Shown: in pieces, positions 21,160-34,600 of the stretch
Layout: every line of letters starts with the position of its first letter
Position numbering within the stretch: position 1 is the stretch's first letter
From: Brachionus manjavacas
Lineage: Eukaryota; Rotifera; Eurotatoria; Ploima; Brachionidae
DNA: 64,000 nucleotides
Assembly (NCBI GenBank): GCA_019054805.1
Contig: JAHQIY010000016.1
Location: 1,612,001 to 1,676,000, forward strand
Reading direction: 5' to 3'
The notes under the pieces: model-generated
The model's database searches: none
The model's input: only the letters and a program-made list of their open reading frames with translations
Told to the model about the DNA's origin: nothing
Position numbers and translations under genes: made by a program

Positions 21160-24100
21160 TTAATTAAATTTTTGAGACACTTGTCTGTCAATAGGCGACA
21201 TTTCGTCATAAAACGAAGGTGCTTGTAGAATTATGCAAATAGTGCCGACAAAACAAGCGGTTGTAAAAATCCACAAAAAAAGTCTATCAACAACTAAAGC
21301 CACATATTTCCATTGCTCTTTGACCATTTTCTCCTCATCATCATGCCTCATGTGCTCACACACAAAGTTTAAACCTTCTATAGCTTTCATTACTTCCACA
21401 GCTCTATACTTGGGCTTGTTCGGCTTTGACATCGGTTTGCCTCTACGATATCGTTGGAGATTCGAGTCGTTATATAAACTATTACGCTGTGTTGGTCTAA
21501 ACATGTCATTGTGTTTATTTATGGTCAATAAACTGGCATAGCTGAATGATAAATTTCCTATTTTGATTTGTTCTTTTGGTTGCCTCATCAATAATAATTT
21601 GGGAAGAACTTTGAGAAAGATTTGTTTGACCCAAGTTGGCATGGAATGTGTTGATGGTGATCTAAAATGAACATTCAGCACTATAACTGTTACCAATATA
21701 GACAATGTGACCAATATCATAGTAAATAGTAGATATTTTCCAATCAGAGGCACAACCAAAGACGTTGGTGGTATCAGCTCGGCAAGCAACAAAAAAAAAA
21801 CAGTCAGTGACAGCAAAATACTGACACATAGGGAAATTTTTTCGCCACTATCACTAGGAAGATAAAAAGTCAGCACTGTTAAAAAAGATATTCCGACACA
21901 TGGTACGATTAGATTAACTGTATAGAATAAAGTCTTGCGTCTTAGAGTTATATTGAATGTTATGTCTGGATAGGGCTCGGGACAGCACGGATAGGTTTTT
22001 ACATTACGCTTAGCCGGTACTGACATTATGTCCCATTCAACACTTTGATAAAAATCTCTTAAATCTATGCCTATTGGTATTTCATTGCTTGGGTCAATGC
22101 GCTGATTTACGTGAACCAAATCGACCTGGAAGCCATCATAGGTCCAACTGCCGAACTTCATTATACAGTGTTGTTCATCAAAAGGAAAAAATTCGACATT
22201 TATAGTACATGAGCTTTTGAATATTGCCGGAGGTTCCCATAGCACTTTTCCGTCATAGTGCAGTGTTGCTTTGGTCATTAAAGTAACTTCATAATTTCCA
22301 TCAGCACTTTAGTTAAAAAAATTGAAAAAAAAACATTTTTTTTTAAATCTTCAAGCCAAAGATATACAGCTAAACATTTAAATAATGCTACACTTAATTA
22401 CTTGTTGTACAGGATTATATCTGGAATCTTGAAAATTCTTAATGTTAGGATAAAATATGACTAGAAATTTATAAATACCCAAATGCTCTCACTAGGAACG
22501 TATAAAACGTCAACACCACCGTATTCACGCGGATCCCACTTTAATTTATAATCTATCCATTCCTTTAGAATTAAATTTAAGTTAAATTAAATTATAGCCA
22601 AAAAATTCTCGTAAATTGATACTTGTCTCAGCCAAACATTGGTAGTCATTATTTGATTTTTTTCATCCTTTAAATTTTTTATTAAAAATTGTCTTTAATC
22701 TATTGCCAAAATTTAAAAATAAAATTAATTTTCTTATACGCATTTTAATCTCTCTATTTTTTTAAATATTCATTGAATTCATAGAAGTTGAATTTTAGTA
22801 AAAAAATTAAACCAGCAAAATCTTGAGAATTTTTTGTAATTTAATACATTAAGATATTTTTATTTTTAAAAAAGAATAACTAAAAATTTAGAGACTTTAA
22901 AATTTCAAAACAACTCAAAATTAGCTACTGATAATGAACTTGACAATCTGAGATATTTAAATATCTCTCAAAAATTTCATAAACGAATAAAACCTTATCT
23001 TAATAAATTTAAAAAAAAATTTATTCCAAAAAATAGGTACAAAAAGTAAAATATTGATCATTAAATAAAAGACAAATAATATTTATGGTATGAATTAAGT
23101 TAAAAATTAAAGAGTCATGTTTTAAATAAAGCTTTTTATTTTTACACAAAAAGGTGGCTTCATGCTTTCTAGGTTACTGAGTGCCAATCTTCTTAAAATC
23201 AACTACTGAGAACGGCTGAGTATTTAAACCTCCGTATTAAAAAAAAGAGATTCCTATGGATATTTTCTATTTTATAGTATTTTATTTAAGTATAAAATAA
23301 TTCAAAAAGTGTGAGTCTTAAACAATGTGATATTAATTAAAATCAACACTTTATTTCTTCTTCAATTTCAGACGAAATTAATTGCTTTGAATAAAAACTT
23401 GTTAAACTACTCACAAAAATCAAAAAATTTATTTATTTATTTAAAAAATAATTTAGGAAAAGTTTTTTTAGGGCAGCTCCGAATGGCGGCGCCTTCTTTT
23501 CAGCTCTCATGGTTGTAATATGATTAAAATATGTATTAAATATATGTATTCAATTTGAGAAGAAAATATAATTTATATTGTATTTACTTTGTTAAATTAA
23601 ACAAGTATCAAAAAAGTTCTAATAGATTTTGATACAATTTAATCTAAAAAAATAAATCAATAAAAATTTAAACTTTGAATAAATCGCCTTTTATTTGGTT
23701 TGGTCCTAAAATTATTTTAAATAAAAAAGCTAATAATAATACTTTAAGTTAAACTACCTTAAGTTTACTAATACTCAATGTTAATAATGCTTTAAGTTTT
23801 AGCTAAATTTCTCATTTTTTAATTGTAATGGAATTAGAATTTTTTTGTCAAAATTTAAGGTCTTAAAAGTGAAGACTTTGCTTAAAGGTAGAATTTTTTT
23901 GAAATAAGCAAAATGTATTTAAAATATATGAAAATTTTAAGACTTGAAATTTAAAAGGTTAAGATTAAAAAAAATTTAATCCCTGTTTGTTTAAATGGTA
24001 GCATAAAAAATCGAGCACTGCTGTTTTTGGTCGGATATCTTTTCTGGCTTCAGAATTCTATATTGTATTGATAATTAGAATAATTGAGTGAGGCAGAGGC

Positions 24101-24806
24101 TTTTAAATGAATTCTGGCATATTAGAAATTTTTTTATCTAATTATATGTTATAGTAAGTTAAAATTATTTTTAAAAAAATTGAACATTTTGTTCACTCGA
24201 ACTTATCTGTATTCTTTTTGTTCGAGTTTCATCTGATGTTATATAAGTTTTATCTTCGCAAAGTTAAAAAATTGTTTAAATTTTTATTTATTAGATGCCA
24301 GAGATCATACTTATCAAAAAAAAATTTTAAAAATTAGTTGATTTTAAACCTGCGCCATACTATAATTAAAAAAAAATCTCTCTAGATGCTTTTTCTGAAA
24401 AATGTTAGTTTCATAAGTGCTGCTACTTTTCCTTAAAATAATCCAGAAAATTTTAGCATGGAAAAAAGAGTTAAAAAATTGAATATTTTTATCTTCAAGA
24501 GAACTCTGCACCAACTGCACCTTATATTTTTATCAAAAAAAAAACTTACCACATCTAAAATTTGCGTGAGCTTAAGGCCCATGTAGACGGTTAATTTTTC
24601 GGTGTTGTTTCCGACAGGGCGTATGAGCCGATTATATCTAGTTATCAAATCATCGTAAAGGCGTTTGGCATCCGAGCTTGCCGAATTTGCTTGAAAATTT
24701 AGTATTTTTTAAAATAAAACAATTTAGAAAAAAAATATTATTTACCTGTTGGGAAGCTTTGGCAAAGAGTCAACAATGAAAAAATTAAATGGCTTAGAAT
24801 GAGCAT
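21160..24806 (-). CDS. Nicotinic acetylcholine receptor subunit, alpha type (six exons)
   Basis: Exons on the minus strand are 24806-24746, 24689-24550, 22667-22623, 22562-22479, 22427-22402 (26 nt) and 22306-21160, giving 500 residues. A signal peptide ([15 protein letters not shown]) is followed by [19 protein letters not shown]. The Cys-loop has 13 residues between Cys152 and Cys166 ([15 protein letters not shown]). The vicinal pair [11 protein letters not shown] at 226-227 marks an acetylcholine-binding alpha subunit. Four membrane segments lie at about 246-266, 274-295, 306-330 and 461-483; Glu in SGEK before M2 indicates a cation channel. The product would assemble as a pentameric ligand-gated channel at synapses or on sensory or muscle cells. 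The intron in the NN|ADGNYEV region and the one after ESIW are positions also used in other nAChR genes. It is closer to heteromeric alpha subunits than to alpha7, but exact orthology is unclear. Confidence 0.95.
22668..24549 (-). other. Long intron of the nAChR alpha gene
   Basis: 1.9 kb of AT-rich sequence between exons 2 and 3. A GC-rich patch at about 23468-23515 (GGCAGCTCCGAATGGCGGCG) stands out. It contains a YY1-like ATGGCGGC word and may be a regulatory or repeat remnant. A plus-strand frame at 23327-23518 covers it but has no other support. Confidence 0.6.
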
Positions 24807-27800
24807 GTTTATAAGCTTTTAGAAGAGCTAAAATCAAAACGAAAATAATTAAAAATTAATTATATTTACTTTAAATTAATTTTATTCGACAGATAAGTTG
24901 AAAAATCATGAGCCCATTATTCGAGAGCTTGTCTGAATTTTAAATATTCCGAAGCAAAAGTTTTGTTTCAGCCCCCAAGATTGATTAGATCTAAAATTAA
25001 CCAAGAAAAAATAATATGTATAAATGATAATTACTATTTATCATGACTATCAGCCCAAATACTAAATTAATGCAAAATCGTACTAGTGTGTTGAATAATC
25101 GTTCCTAAAAGCTTTTTGGCTAAAAGTTATTGAATTTCATTTCGTTGATTTTTCATTTCCCGAAAGCTAAAACTTCCAAAAGGCCAAGTCAAGATAAGCC
25201 ATATTAAAAAAACATTCTAGCATGCTCAATTTATCTTCGTAATCAAAGCTTGCTTTAATTAGATTAACCAAGCTTAGCTTTAGTTAAATAGATACAATCA
25301 ATTGTTCAGATATCTTCAAATTATCTTCCATTGTCACCAGTCAGACTCGGATTTTATCAGCAGCAGCAACAACAAAAAAAATAAAACACTCAAACTCAAG
25401 TCTCTTTTAATCTCAGGCACAAAAATAATTTATATAACACCTAAAAAATTAAATTTCAATTGACAAAACAAGTGCTTTTTGTCGAGAGCTAATTTTCAAA
25501 AATTAAACCTTAAGGGAGGACCCAAGTGCAATTTTAATTAATTTTTTTTGACTAGGTTGATAAGTTAAAAAAAAAGAAAGAAAAAATTCTGCATCCATCA
25601 ATCACTTGAGCGATTATTTCCTGATTTTCTTCTCAAATAAGGTACTTTGGGCGCAAGAAAAAAAATCGATTAAAAATAGTTTATTTTTCTATCTGTTCGA
25701 TTTCGGGAAAATAAATATTTAAAATAAACGGGAGACGCTTGGCGAAATAAATTTATTCTTCATCATTTATTTCCAAATGCATAAGCTCCAAAATGCTAGG
25801 TGGAACAAAAACAACAACAACAAAAATTTATTTTTCTAGCGGGATAAGTCATTGATGATAAATGGCGATGAGGCATTAAATTGTTCTATTTGACTAGAAA
25901 TTTTAAGTGTTAATCAAAATATTCACTAAACAATAGGCAATGATGGTGCTTGATGAAAAATTTGAATTTTTTCAAATTCCTAATTGCAATAAATCATAGT
26001 ATCTATTTAATGGTATTTGCAGCAAAAAGCACTAGTGCTCAAGAATACTAATTAATTATCATGCAACAACAACAGCAGCAGCAGCAGTGGCAGAAAAACT
26101 AATATTTAACCAAGTTTCTAGAAACAAGCCAAATAGGCGGAAATTGTTGTGACTCGAGAACTGATAATCGTTTGCCAAGTAAATAGCAATTGTTTCTGAG
26201 AGTCTTAGGCGGCATTGTTTAAATATTTCTAAGACTGCTTTTCGTGCAATTCAGTCTAATGCATTTCAACTCGTTACCAGATAAAACATCTTCTATTAAA
26301 GATCTATTTTCATGATTACTTAAATTGCATGAGATAAACTTTTTTAATCTAACTCAAGTCATCCAAGACCTAGGCTAATCTTGAGCGCAAACAATTCTAA
26401 TTAAATTGTCGGTTGCTACGAAACCCTTGGCTCGAATTTAAATCAATTTCCGCTTAGAGTGAGTTTTGATAAGGTTTTAATTGAAAAAGTAGAAAGAAAA
26501 TTTTGTTGTTGTTGTTGTTTAACTGTCAGATTTATTTCAATTTTGAAAGTTAGGCATTTTATGACAGAAACCTAATTGAATGGTACTATTTGAGCTTTTT
26601 TTAAAAAAAAGGTGGTCGCGTTGAGTGTAGAGGCAGAGGCAGAGGTTTGATTGGCAAATTTTGCAACCACAGCTACTTTCGTGCTGAATCGCTTGCCAAG
26701 CAGATTAATTAGAGAAAATTCTGGGCTAATACCTCGGAGCTAGAAGATAAAAGTAAAGCATATGTTTTGAGTAGATATCTATAGGAATTATGCATTCATC
26801 AAGATAATAATTTGAAAAGCAATGAACCTATTTTGTAAGGATTAGATCTGAATTCCTATAAAATTCCAATTTTGTTGTTTATGCAAATAATCTCGTGTAC
26901 AGATAGGCTTAAGAAAACCATCAGTTAATTTTCTCTCCAATTTTTTTTGCTATTGCCTCGTTAGCTACTTTAACTTATTGAATTTCTTAATCGGGTCTTG
27001 TGAGCGTGCCGATCTCGGCTAGATTTCAAGCCATCGATCTTCTATTTTGATAGATAAATCATACTCTTTCAGACACTAAATAAAAACGAATGCGTTTAAT
27101 ATTCTTTTAATTACCTTTCAAAGAAAAATTTTCTCTTCTCTTCTACTAGATAGTTGTTTGAGATCAACTTTTTTAAAAACAAAATTTCTTCTTTCCATTT
27201 TTTGTTCAATCTGCCCTCAAACCGTCAATGAAGTATTCTTTATTTAAAAAAGGAAGTATGATGATTTTTTATAATCAAATTATTGAGGAAAAAAATACAT
27301 TTTTTTTCAAATTTTTATAAGTGTGAAGTATATAAAATAATTATGCATCTTTTAAAAAAAATCATTTAACACCTAAAAAATTTTTTTTCTAACATGGGTC
27401 TGAAAGGAAGGCTTTCGGAATGTGGCGGAGAGTACACCCAAAGTATTTTCTTTAATAAAAATGAAAACAGAAATTTGATATTGAATTTTTAAAATCAAAA
27501 AATTTTATTTAAATCTTTTATTATATTTACAGAGCATTAATGATGTATTCTTTGTTTAAAAAAAGAAATATGATGATTTTTTTTGTAAATCTAGTTATTC
27601 TTTAATTGTTTTTTATTCTTCGAGAATTCTTCGTTCAAACATCTTTTTTAATATGCATCGATAATAGAATTTTGATTTAAACAATGATTTTTTTTAAATT
27701 TTTATTAGCATGAAGTATATAAAATAATTATTCATTTTTTTTTTGTAATCATTTAACACCTAAAAAAAATTTTTTTCTAACATGGGTCTGAAAAGAAGGC

Positions 27801-28160
27801 TTCCGGAACGTGTCAGAAAGTGAACCCTCAACATTTTCTTATTAGAAAATTAATATTTGAATTTTATAAAAAAATTTTTAATTTTTTTTGAGTTTTCTTC
27901 GTTCAGACAGTTGCATGGACAATTGAATTCTGATTACGAAAAATGATAGATATATATTTTAAATTAAAAAAATTTAGTAAAAAAAGCATTTAATCAGTAT
28001 TAATTAAATGGACTAAAGAAATTATTTTGCTTTTTTTTTAGATAAATGAATATTGATGATGCGGAAAAAATGTAATATTCGCCTTTGTCAATGAATGTCT
28101 GAACTGGAATCGGTATTTAATCGATAATTTAAATGATTAAAGCAAAGTTTTTTTTGTTAA
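24807..28160. promoter_or_regulatory. Shared 5' region between two divergent nAChR subunit genes
   Basis: 3.35 kb between the start codons of the minus-strand alpha gene and the plus-strand non-alpha gene, so it should include both promoters. It contains short CAA/CAG tracts (about 26060-26095), several AAC-rich words, and a tandem duplication at 27225-27900. The composition over 25000-27100 is less extreme than in the neighbouring intergenic DNA. No RNA gene or frame is supported. Confidence 0.5.
27225..27900. repeat. Imperfect tandem duplication (two units of roughly 310-360 bp)
   Basis: Three words recur in the same order: TGATGATTTTTT near 27260 and 27570, GAAGTATATAAAATAATTAT near 27325 and 27713, and CTAACATGGGTCTGAAA near 27389 and 27777, the last followed by related purine-rich sequence (AAGGCTTTCGGAA against AAGGCTTCCGGAA). 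The units have diverged by substitutions and indels. Confidence 0.8.
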
Positions 28161-30358
28161 ATGTGGATGAGTTTTAAAATAGTTTTAGTTTGTTTAATAA
28201 ATTTGCTTTTATTGTTCGATTATGCTCACAAATCTATGGTCAAATGCTCAAGTGATGAAGAAAAATTAATCAAAAAGTTGTTCAAAGGCTATAACAAGCT
28301 GATTCGACCAGTGCGAAATGCTACTGATGCCATTGAAATAACTATGGATCTAGTCCTTTTACAACTCATAAACGTGGTAAAAATTTGTATTTTTTTAAAG
28401 ATTTTTTCAAAAAAAAATTGATTTTTCAGCTTTAGTCTAGCATTTATGTTTGATTAATTTTTTTAAAAAAAAAAGTTCTTTTAAAGAATAAATCAGACGT
28501 AAATGATTAATATTAATGAAGAAATAATGAATATTTGAAGAGCATTTTTTTGGTTTTCTAAGCTTACAAATAAAAAATTTCATGCCTGGATCAAAACTCT
28601 TTAAAAACTAATATTGAATCTGGCTGCTTAAACAAATTCAAAACAAATTGATCAATATAATTTTACAAAGAATAAAATAGATGCTTTTTTGCTTATTTTT
28701 TTTAACCAAGTTCATGACAAAACAAAAAAAGACTTAAATATTAATAATTAAATTGCATTTGAAATTATTAAGTATGAAAAAGAACAAATAATGAAAACAA
28801 ATGTGTGGCTAAATTTGAGATGGCGAGATTTCCAGCTCGAATGGTCGACCAAAGACCACAAAGTTGGCTCGTTTCGTGTCCACAACGAAAGAGTTTGGGT
28901 AAATAGAAAAAATATAATAAAATAAAATTTTATTAAAAAAAAATTTAAAGACACCAGACATAGTTCTATTCAACAATGCTGACGGAAACTATGAGGCAAG
29001 TTTCAAGCCCAATGTGGTTGTGTACGGTGATGTTGATGAAAATTCAACAAATATTCTATGGGTTCCGCCAGCCATATACAAAAGTTCATGCACAATAGAT
29101 GTAAAATACTTTCCGTTTGACGAGCAAGTGTGCGAAATGCGGTTCGGTTCGTGGACATTCGATGCCCAACAAGTGATAATAAAACGCGAAAAACCAATGG
29201 TCAACTTGGAAGACTATTTGCCAAGTGGTACATGGGATATCATAAGCGTTCCAGTAGAAGAGGCCCACTCTAAAGATACCAACCGCATGGAACTAGTCTA
29301 TCAGTTTCGCATACGCCGCAAAACACTTTTCTACACAGTTAACTTGATAATACCAACAGTGCTAATTAGTTTTTTGAGCATATTCGTATTCTATTTGCCG
29401 ACTGATGAGGGCGAAAAAATGACCCTATGCATTTCGATTCTTCTCGCCTTAGTGGTCTTTTTATTGCTTGTTTCCAAAATCCTTCCTCCAACCTCCATGG
29501 TCATACCACTCATATCCAAATATCTAATATTTACTTTGATGATGAACATAGTGACCATTTTGAACACAGTTATAATCATAAACTGGAACTATCGAACACC
29601 CAGGACCCACAACATGCCCAAATGGGTACGGAGTATTTTCATCGAATTTTTTCCCAAGATATTGTTCATGAAACGTCCCAATCTCCACAACGAATCGCAA
29701 ATGACTCGACCAAAACCAGAGAAATTAGCCGAATACGGCTCATATAGTTTAGACGAAAAAATCGGTGCTAAAAACCCTTTTACTAGTTCAGACCAGATTA
29801 AGACAAGTCCCAGGCCCAAACAACAACAGCATGTCCACTTGGACAAAGTTTATTTAGAGAAAAAAAAGTCGAAAAAAAATCGCTTTGTGCTCCAGACTTC
29901 GAGTGAAAATGAGTCTTTGGTGAACAAAGCTAGTGCTTTTCAGCGTGTTAGCAGAGATAGGAATCAAATGAGAGAAAGACATAATTTTGATTTTGATGCC
30001 ACGACATCGGATGATGAAAGACCTATTGAGTTTAGTCCGGAAATACTTGACGCTGCTGATAAAATCACCTACATCACAAATCATATCAAAAGTGAAAATG
30101 ACTACGAAGAAGTAAAACAGAATTTTATTTTTCTTATTAAATAATCAAATGTTTAAATTATTTTCTTTTATTTTTGCTTAGATTCGAGATGACTGGAAGT
30201 ATGTGGCTTTAGTAATCGATAGATTGCAGTTGTACATATTTTTTTTAGTTAATTTAATTGGCACGGCAGTCATTCTATTCGATGCGCCGTACATATTCCA
30301 ATTTGTTGATCAGCAAAAAATACTTAAAGAGCTTATTGAAAACAATAAGTTCAAATAA
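28161..30358 (+). CDS. Nicotinic acetylcholine receptor subunit, non-alpha type (four exons)
   Basis: Exons are 28161-28376, 28773-28898, 28951-30111 and 30182-30358, all phase 0, giving 559 residues. An N-terminal hydrophobic signal is followed by LFKGYNKLIRPVRN. The Cys-loop is complete (CTIDVKYFPFDEQVC, residues 161-175). The C-loop region (EEAHSKDTNRMELVYQF) has no vicinal cysteine pair, so this is a non-alpha (structural, beta-like) subunit. M1-M3 are clear ([48 protein letters not shown]). A long charged cytoplasmic loop with poly-Gln/Lys stretches precedes a short final exon carrying DDWKYVALVIDRLQLY and M4. It lacks the micro-exon and signal-peptide intron of the divergent neighbour but shares the intron positions after the INV and VW residues. 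An alpha partner is needed for a functional receptor. Confidence 0.94.
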
Positions 30359-31626
30359 ATGCCATTTTTGTCGCTGGTCGCCCATGTTGTTTTATTCAAA
30401 TAAATACTGTTAAAATTGTGTACAATTAAATAAAAATTTAATTTTATCTATTTTTTATTTTCAAAAACTGCCAAATGATATTCACATGAGTCTGAAGTAT
30501 GAAGAAAATCTGATCTTGATAGCGAATTTATTTATATAGATAAAAAACTCTGCCAGTTCAATCAAATTACTTTTCTTGACTTGAAGAACTAAGTTCATTT
30601 AATCAATTCTTCAAAATTATTTTGTTCGAAGATACACTATTAATGAGAAAAGAGTTTTCCTAACAAAAAATGATATTATTTATAATAATCTAAACTATTT
30701 CTCTCAATTTATATAAAAAATCTATTTACTATTCGGCATCCAAATACAAACGAATCATATTAAAAAAAACTTATATAAACTAAATTATAGAAAGCATATT
30801 ATACAAAAAAATTAATAAAGAATACTATTTTCGCAAGACTCAATTAGAATTTATTAGAATTATCTTGAAATTTTCGATGAAAAAATTTAATCAAATAATG
30901 TAATCTCAAATAAATTTTATTTTCAGAATAAAATGCATTAGATAAGAAGTATAATTTTGTTTAAAAAAATCAATTAATTTTTTTTATTCTCTGAATTGCA
31001 GAATTGAGTTTTGATTTTTTTAAGGAATCATTTAAAAAAATTTTTGAAAATATTATATATTATTCTTTTATTAACTAATATGTTAATCTAAATTTTATAA
31101 AAATAAATATAATAAAATTCTAAAAAAAATTTGATTCGAATATTCACTATTGAACCGAGTTTGAATTTTTTAAATAAACAACTTTAAAAGCTTAAGAACC
31201 ACAAAAAAATGATAAAAATTATCAATCAACAAGTGTCTTCTAAGATTCTATGTGCGATTTATCTTAGACAGTTTTGGATCAGTAAAGGTACCATGGTACT
31301 GTTACCTAATACTAAATTTAAAAAAAAATATTTTTTAAGACTTAAATTTAGTAAAATATTTAGAAAAATCACTAAAATACGCGGTTTCGTAAAAGGAAAG
31401 ATTTATCCAAAAATTTTCATTAAATGCACATATCAAAATTTTTTTCAATAACTATGATAAAAAACTTAAATTTTTGACATTAAATAAATAAAATATTTCA
31501 GGACAAGAAATTTTGCTTATTACTAATTTCAGAATCAAAATTACATACGAATATAAAGCGTGTTATATTCAAAAAATTTTTAACTTAAAATTTAATTGAT
31601 TTAAAAAAAATTAAAAAATAAAAGAA
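30359..31626. other. Intergenic region between nAChR non-alpha and AQR
   Basis: About 1.27 kb. AATAAA hexamers at the nAChR stop and near 30400 are probable poly(A) signals. An 80-codon Lys/Ile-rich frame at 31209-31451 is probably chance. The word GTACCATGGTAC near 31288 is palindromic. Confidence 0.5.
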
Positions 31627-34600
31627 ATGAGTGACAATAATAATCAGCGCATAGCGATTCCGACAGTGGATCAAATAGCCAAAGATGCAATAACGCAGAT
31701 AGCCCATAGATTCTGGTCTCAGCAAGATGAGGCTAAACCACTGGAGCCATTTGATCCAAATTTAATTGAAGACATATATTTAAATGAGCTTTTAAAGACA
31801 AATTTCTCACTACGCCGGATAATGCTCCTCGAGTTCAGCCAATATCTAGAAAATTATTTATGGAAAAATTTCCAATCTGAACAGACCACCAAAGCTCATT
31901 TGTTATCAATAGTAATTATGGTCAATGAAAAATTTCGTGAACGAGTTTTTGCTTGGGACTGTTTCCGCACTCACAACCAAAGCGAATTTCCCGCATTTTT
32001 CAACTCAATACTGCACTTGTGCTTGGAAAAATCGACCAAAGGCCAACCATACCAGCTCTCTTATCAAGAACAATCAATTTTGATAAAATTTTTGGACAAT
32101 TGCATGAACAGCTTAGAAGTGGAAATAGTCCGCTTACAGGTGCAAAAAATTTGCGGATTTCCCATGTGGGCTAGTGTGTGCGAAAATCGACGCGACTACG
32201 AATTCAAACAATTTCCCAAGCTCAAAAAATACTGGAAAGCAATTCAAAAACAAGACCAAAAATTGGGCCAAACCGAGCTTGACAAAGTCAACTTTGAGCG
32301 CTTTTTTTTCAAAAATTTAATCAACAAATTTCTTAAAGTAATTAGCAATTGTCCAAGGCAAGAAGATGGTCAACTAGATGAAGACTTTAAATACAGCATC
32401 AATTACCTAGAAAGATTTATTGAGCTTCTAGTTGACATTGAATCGTTGCTTCCCACAAGACGCTTTTTTAACACTCTTCTAGATGACACCAATCTTTTGA
32501 CCCATTGTTACCTCAGTGATATGACAAAAAGTTCTGACGAAAGATACAATTTGTTCAAGCAATTGTTTGAAATGTTGAAATTTTATGTCAAATTTGAGAT
32601 TGATGATCAAACAGGCGAAGCCAAGACCGAGCCACAAGTCCTCGAGTATCACTACAACAAATTGAAAAGTTTGCAGCGTGGTGTTTTTAAGTATTTCCGC
32701 GAAGATCTCTTGACATTTTCGCTCACCAATATATCCACCATAGACAAACGTGACACTTTGCTAAAACATTTGTCAGGTTTGAGCAATGACAGACTTTATT
32801 CTTTAGCTGAGTATTTGCATCTAGTGCCGAGCAAAGAGTCCATTCAAGATTTGGAGTATAGCTCGGAGTTTTTGATTGAGGTGATTGTGTGGCATATGCA
32901 ACTGAGAGATAGTCAATTGGACGTGCTTAATTCAATGCCCCTGTACCCAACTGAAGATATTATATGGAATGAGAACTTAGTGCCCAGTGACTTTAGACAA
33001 ACAACTTTTCATGACACATGCTTGGCATTGCCCAAACTTAATCTTCAATTTTTAACTTTGAATGATTACTTGATGCGCAATTTTAACCTTTTTCGGCTAG
33101 AGGCTGCGTATGAACTGCGTCAGGACATTGAAGACGCTTGTATTAGGCTTAAGCCGTATTATTCATTCGAGGAGCAAACAGTTTGCTTTGGTGCTTGGTC
33201 TAGAATGGCTCAGCCGATTGCTAATTTCACTCTGATCGAGGTTGGTAGTCCGAATGTGGGTGAACAAGCGCCCAGTCGGGTCAAGGCTGATGTTACTCTT
33301 GATTTGGATTTTTTGCGCGAAGATGTGCGCAAAGAATGGGAAAGTTTGAGAAAACACGACATTGGATTTTTGGTGACGCTAAGACCCACGTTTTCAAAAG
33401 AACAAAAATATGATCCAAAAGATTCATTTTTGCGCCAAATGGGCCTATTGTGTGTGCGTGGTTGTGAAATTGAAGGCATGCTCGGCCCTGAAGGTAAGCT
33501 AATAGAAGAAGGACCCATGTACTCCAAGCCCAAATTTACCGACGCATCTAGAACTTACCGAGTAAATCTGGATCGAAATCAGTACAAGATAGACAACGAA
33601 AAGTTCATAGTTACCAAATCCAAAGAGGATTTGTATACCACTTTCAATATATTTATAAGGCGAAGGCCCAAAGAGAACAATTTTAAGTCCATACTCGAAT
33701 CAATCCGAGACTTGATGAACACTAATTTTGTAGTACCTGAGTGGCTTAGTGATTTGTTGCTGGGCTACGGTGAACCTAATCAAGCTCACTACAGAAGCTT
33801 AAAAAAACCGGAACCTATACCAACTTTGGATTTTAATGATACATTTCTTGACTATGACCATTTAAAGGCGAGCTTTCCTGGATATGAACTGGTGCTCAAA
33901 GATGGACAGTTTTCAGCACCGTTTCGTCTTTCTTTCCAAGATTTGAAAACAGATTCGAATGATAAAAAGATTATTGTAGAGCCTTATGTTCCAATAAACC
34001 GTGGACCGTATCCAAAAAATATTCCTAAAAAAAATCAAGTTAAATTTACTCCAACCCAAATCGAAGCCATTAAGTCAGGTTGGTTAATCATTTTTTTTAA
34101 TTGTAGCTTATTTTGCAAAAATTTTTAGAAAAAAACAGATATATTGACTATTTGGAATTTTTTTTTGGCCAGTATTTTTAACCCTAAATTTTATGTTTAT
34201 TATTAAAAAATATATTAACAATGACCTTGGTTGCTTTTTTTTGTCTGCCACTTTTCTCCAATTGGCACCTGTTTGATCATATTTAGAAAATGCGACCATT
34301 CTTTATATCTTTCTTTTTTTCCATTTCTCGTTTATATCACCGTCACTTGAAAAAATTTACATCCAAAAATTGAAGGCTCTCATCGTGAATTGGTTTCAGC
34401 GAATTTCTTATCCAATTTGTTTTTTTTTTTTGAGTTTCTAACCCTAACCTGTAATACTTTACAGAATCCTAGAATATTTTTGATATGGCTATTTTATTAC
34501 TTTTAGCCTAATGGTTACAATTCATATTAGCATTAGAAACATCAACAAGACTGTCCCAAGTTTTACCTATTCTAAGAAATTTTATTTTGGGAGACTTTTA

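Noticed and set aside
23327..23518. 63-codon plus-strand frame within the nAChR alpha intron
   Set aside because: Low-complexity start, no homology seen, antisense to the gene; only the GC-rich patch inside it is notable.
26060..26095. CAA/CAG tract considered as a coding polyglutamine exon
   Set aside because: No open frame with splice sites around it; simple-sequence repeat in intergenic DNA.
31209..31451. 80-codon Lys/Ile-rich frame upstream of AQR
   Set aside because: Composition mirrors background AT-rich sequence; no domain or conserved motif.
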